Of a stretch of 64,000 nucleotides of DNA, positions 62,640-64,000 are shown piece after piece. Every line of letters begins with the position of its first letter. Position 1 is the first letter of the stretch. The notes beneath the pieces were generated by a model that saw only the letters and a list, made by a program, of their open reading frames with translations, had not been told where the DNA came from and did not search any database. This stretch comes from Nocardioides sp. URHA0020 (GTDB taxonomy: Bacteria; Actinomycetota; Actinomycetes; Propionibacteriales; Nocardioidaceae): NCBI RefSeq assembly GCF_000620705.1, contig NZ_KK211169.1, positions 409,895-473,894 of the forward strand, given 5' to 3'. The translations under genes were made by a program, and so were the position numbers.

Positions 62640-64000
62640 ATGACCCAGGCACCCGCGCGTCCGCAGTCCGGCTCCACCTTCGAGTCGTTGAACCCCGCGA
62701 CCGGCGAGGTCGTCGGCACCCATCCGGTGCAGACCGCGGAGGAGGTGCAGGCCGCCGTCGACCGCGCCCGCGTCGAGGCCGAGTGGTGGGCCGCGCTGGG
62801 CTTCGCGGAGCGCAAGGCACACCTCAACGCCTGGAAGACCCTGATGACCCGGCGCCTCCCCGAGCTGGCCGACCTGGTCAGCCGGGAGATGGGCAAGCCG
62901 GCGTCCGACGCGATGCTCGAGGCCGGACTGGCCGTCGACCACATCGCCTGGGCGGCCGGCAACGCCAAGAAGGTGCTCGGTCGGCACCACGTGTCGTCCG
63001 GGATGCTGATGGTGAACCAGTCGGCGTCCGTGGCCTTCAAGCCGCTCGGCGTCGTCGGGGTGATCGGCCCGTGGAACTACCCGATCTTCACGCCGATGGG
63101 CTCGATCGCCTACGCGCTGGCAGCCGGCAACGCCGTGGTCTTCAAGCCGAGTGAGTACACCCCCGGCGTCGGCGGGTGGCTGGTGCAGACCTTCCAGGAG
63201 GCGGTCGGACGACCCGTGCTGCAGCTGGTGACCGGCCTCGGCGAGACCGGGGCCGCGCTGTGCCGGGCCGGCGTCGACAAGCTCGCCTTCACCGGGTCGA
63301 CGGCGACGGGCAAGAAGGTGATGGCCGCCTGCGCCGAGACCCTGACCCCGGTCGTGATCGAGGCCGGTGGCAAGGACTCCGTGATCGTGGACGCCGATGC
63401 CGACGTCGAGGCCGCCGTCGACGCCGCCCTGTGGGGCGCGTGCTCGAACGCCGGGCAGACCTGCATCGGCGTCGAGCGGGTCTACGTCCACGAGCAGGTG
63501 TACGACGAGTTCGTCTCCGCCATCACCGCGAAGGCCACCGGGCTCGAGGCGGCCGAGGGCGGCAAGATCGGCCCGATCACCATGCCGAGCCAGGTGGAGG
63601 TGATCCGCAGCCACGTCCAGGACGCACTCGACCGCGGCGGCCGGGCCGTGCTCGGCGGCGCCGGTGCCGTCGGTGACCGCTTCGTGCAGCCGACGATCCT
63701 GGTCGACGTGCCCGAGGACTCCTTGGCCGTGCAGGAGGAGACCTTCGGGCCCACGCTGACGATCTCCAAGGTGCGGACCATGGACGAGGCGATCGAGAAG
63801 ACCAACGCGACCCGCTACGGGTTGGGCAACACCGTCTTCAGCAAGGCCCGCGGCATGGAGATCGCCGAGCGGGTGCGCTCGGGCATGACCGCGATCAACG
63901 GCGTGATCACCTTCGCCGGCATTCCCAGCCTGCCCTTCGGCGGCGTCGGCGACTCCGGCTTCGGTCGCATCCACGGGCCCGAGGGCCTCAAGGAGTTCAC
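62640..64000 (+). CDS. Aldehyde dehydrogenase (3'-truncated by window edge)
   Basis: The frame is open from ATG 62640 to the window end; 453 residues are visible and perhaps 50-70 are missing. ALDH motifs: IGPWNYPIFTPMGSIAYALA (about residues 142-161), LAFTGSTATGKKV, the catalytic Glu in EAGGKDS (about 241) and Cys about 275 in NAGQTCIGVERV, followed by EETFGPTLTI and PFGGVGDSGFGR. The family of NAD(P)-dependent succinic-semialdehyde or general aliphatic aldehyde dehydrogenases fits best; substrate not determinable. It is not closely similar to the other aldehyde dehydrogenase in the window. It has its own leaderless promoter. Confidence 0.92.
   Translation, partial: MTQAPARPQSGSTFESLNPATGEVVGTHPVQTAEEVQAAVDRARVEAEWWAALGFAERKAHLNAWKTLMTRRLPELADLVSREMGKPASDAMLEAGLAVDHIAWAAGNAKKVLGRHHVSSGMLMVNQSASVAFKPLGVVGVIGPWNYPIFTPMGSIAYALAAGNAVVFKPSEYTPGVGGWLVQTFQEAVGRPVLQLVTGLGETGAALCRAGVDKLAFTGSTATGKKVMAACAETLTPVVIEAGGKDSVIVDADADVEAAVDAALWGACSNAGQTCIGVERVYVHEQVYDEFVSAITAKATGLEAAEGGKIGPITMPSQVEVIRSHVQDALDRGGRAVLGGAGAVGDRFVQPTILVDVPEDSLAVQEETFGPTLTISKVRTMDEAIEKTNATRYGLGNTVFSKARGMEIAERVRSGMTAINGVITFAGIPSLPFGGVGDSGFGRIHGPEGLKEF

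Overview
The window is high-GC, densely coded DNA with many 4-base (ATGA/GTGA) and 8-base gene overlaps. Two features point to an actinobacterium. It encodes mycothiol S-conjugate amidase, an enzyme of mycothiol metabolism. Many genes also have a -10 box 6-7 nt before a start codon that coincides with the predicted transcript start (leaderless). Gene content and dispersed palindromic repeats suggest Nocardioides or a close relative; this placement is inference. I see no tRNA, rRNA, CRISPR array, insertion sequence, phage or integrase gene. The first gene (cbs) and last gene (aldehyde dehydrogenase) are cut by the window ends.

Layout. 0-4.5 kb: cystathionine beta-synthase, a membrane glycosyltransferase with a coupled 46-residue membrane protein, and a DUF35/thiolase-like pair behind a palindromic operator. 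4.5-13.4 kb: a respiratory and redox-sensing block. It holds cydA, cydB and a fused cydDC translationally coupled to a DosR-like response regulator. Convergent to it is a DosS-like GAF histidine kinase, preceded by a flavin-reductase-fold gene. A Rex-like operator and tandem DosR-like boxes precede cydA, and another DosR-like box precedes the kinase operon. 13.7-18.4 kb: an acetyltransferase, a YchJ-like protein, and a MoxR ATPase / OsmC-like / vWA operon. 18.8-25.7 kb: small housekeeping and hypothetical genes (cobalamin-binding-like, secreted 4-Cys protein, TSUP permease, YigZ, PNPOx, VOC, DinB, UbiB-like kinase).

25.8-32.7 kb: msrA, metB, an AI-2E family permease, threonine deaminase, greA, a DUF4307 protein, mca and a small membrane protein. 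From memory, cbs, metB, greA, the DUF4307 gene, mca and the small gene recur close together in Mycobacterium tuberculosis. 32.7-46.5 kb: an L-arabinose regulon with two LacI regulators, a mutarotase, a furanose-type (YtfQRT-YjfF-like) ABC importer, araB, araD, araA and a cytoplasmic GH63/MGH1-like glycosidase. LacI-type operators precede galM and the binding-protein gene. 46.5-51.9 kb: a DUF1269 protein, a TLP1-like thiolase protein behind a 21-bp perfect palindrome, and proton-translocating transhydrogenase pntA-pntB.

52-60.4 kb: a nine-gene cluster plus TetR gene with the content of the mycobacterial cyp123-cyp51 locus (P450, SDR, CYP51, [3Fe-4S] ferredoxin, NTF2-like protein, aldehyde dehydrogenase, SDR, hydroxyisobutyrate-dehydrogenase-like protein, CMD protein). 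A promoter with a palindrome at its start site precedes it. 60.5-64 kb: an OafA-type acyltransferase with SGNH domain and a truncated aldehyde dehydrogenase.

The strongest new inference is an oxygen/redox circuit. Cytochrome bd, its assembly transporter and the DosR-like regulator appear to share one transcript controlled by Rex and by DosR itself. The partner kinase sits in a second transcript that also carries a DosR-like box.
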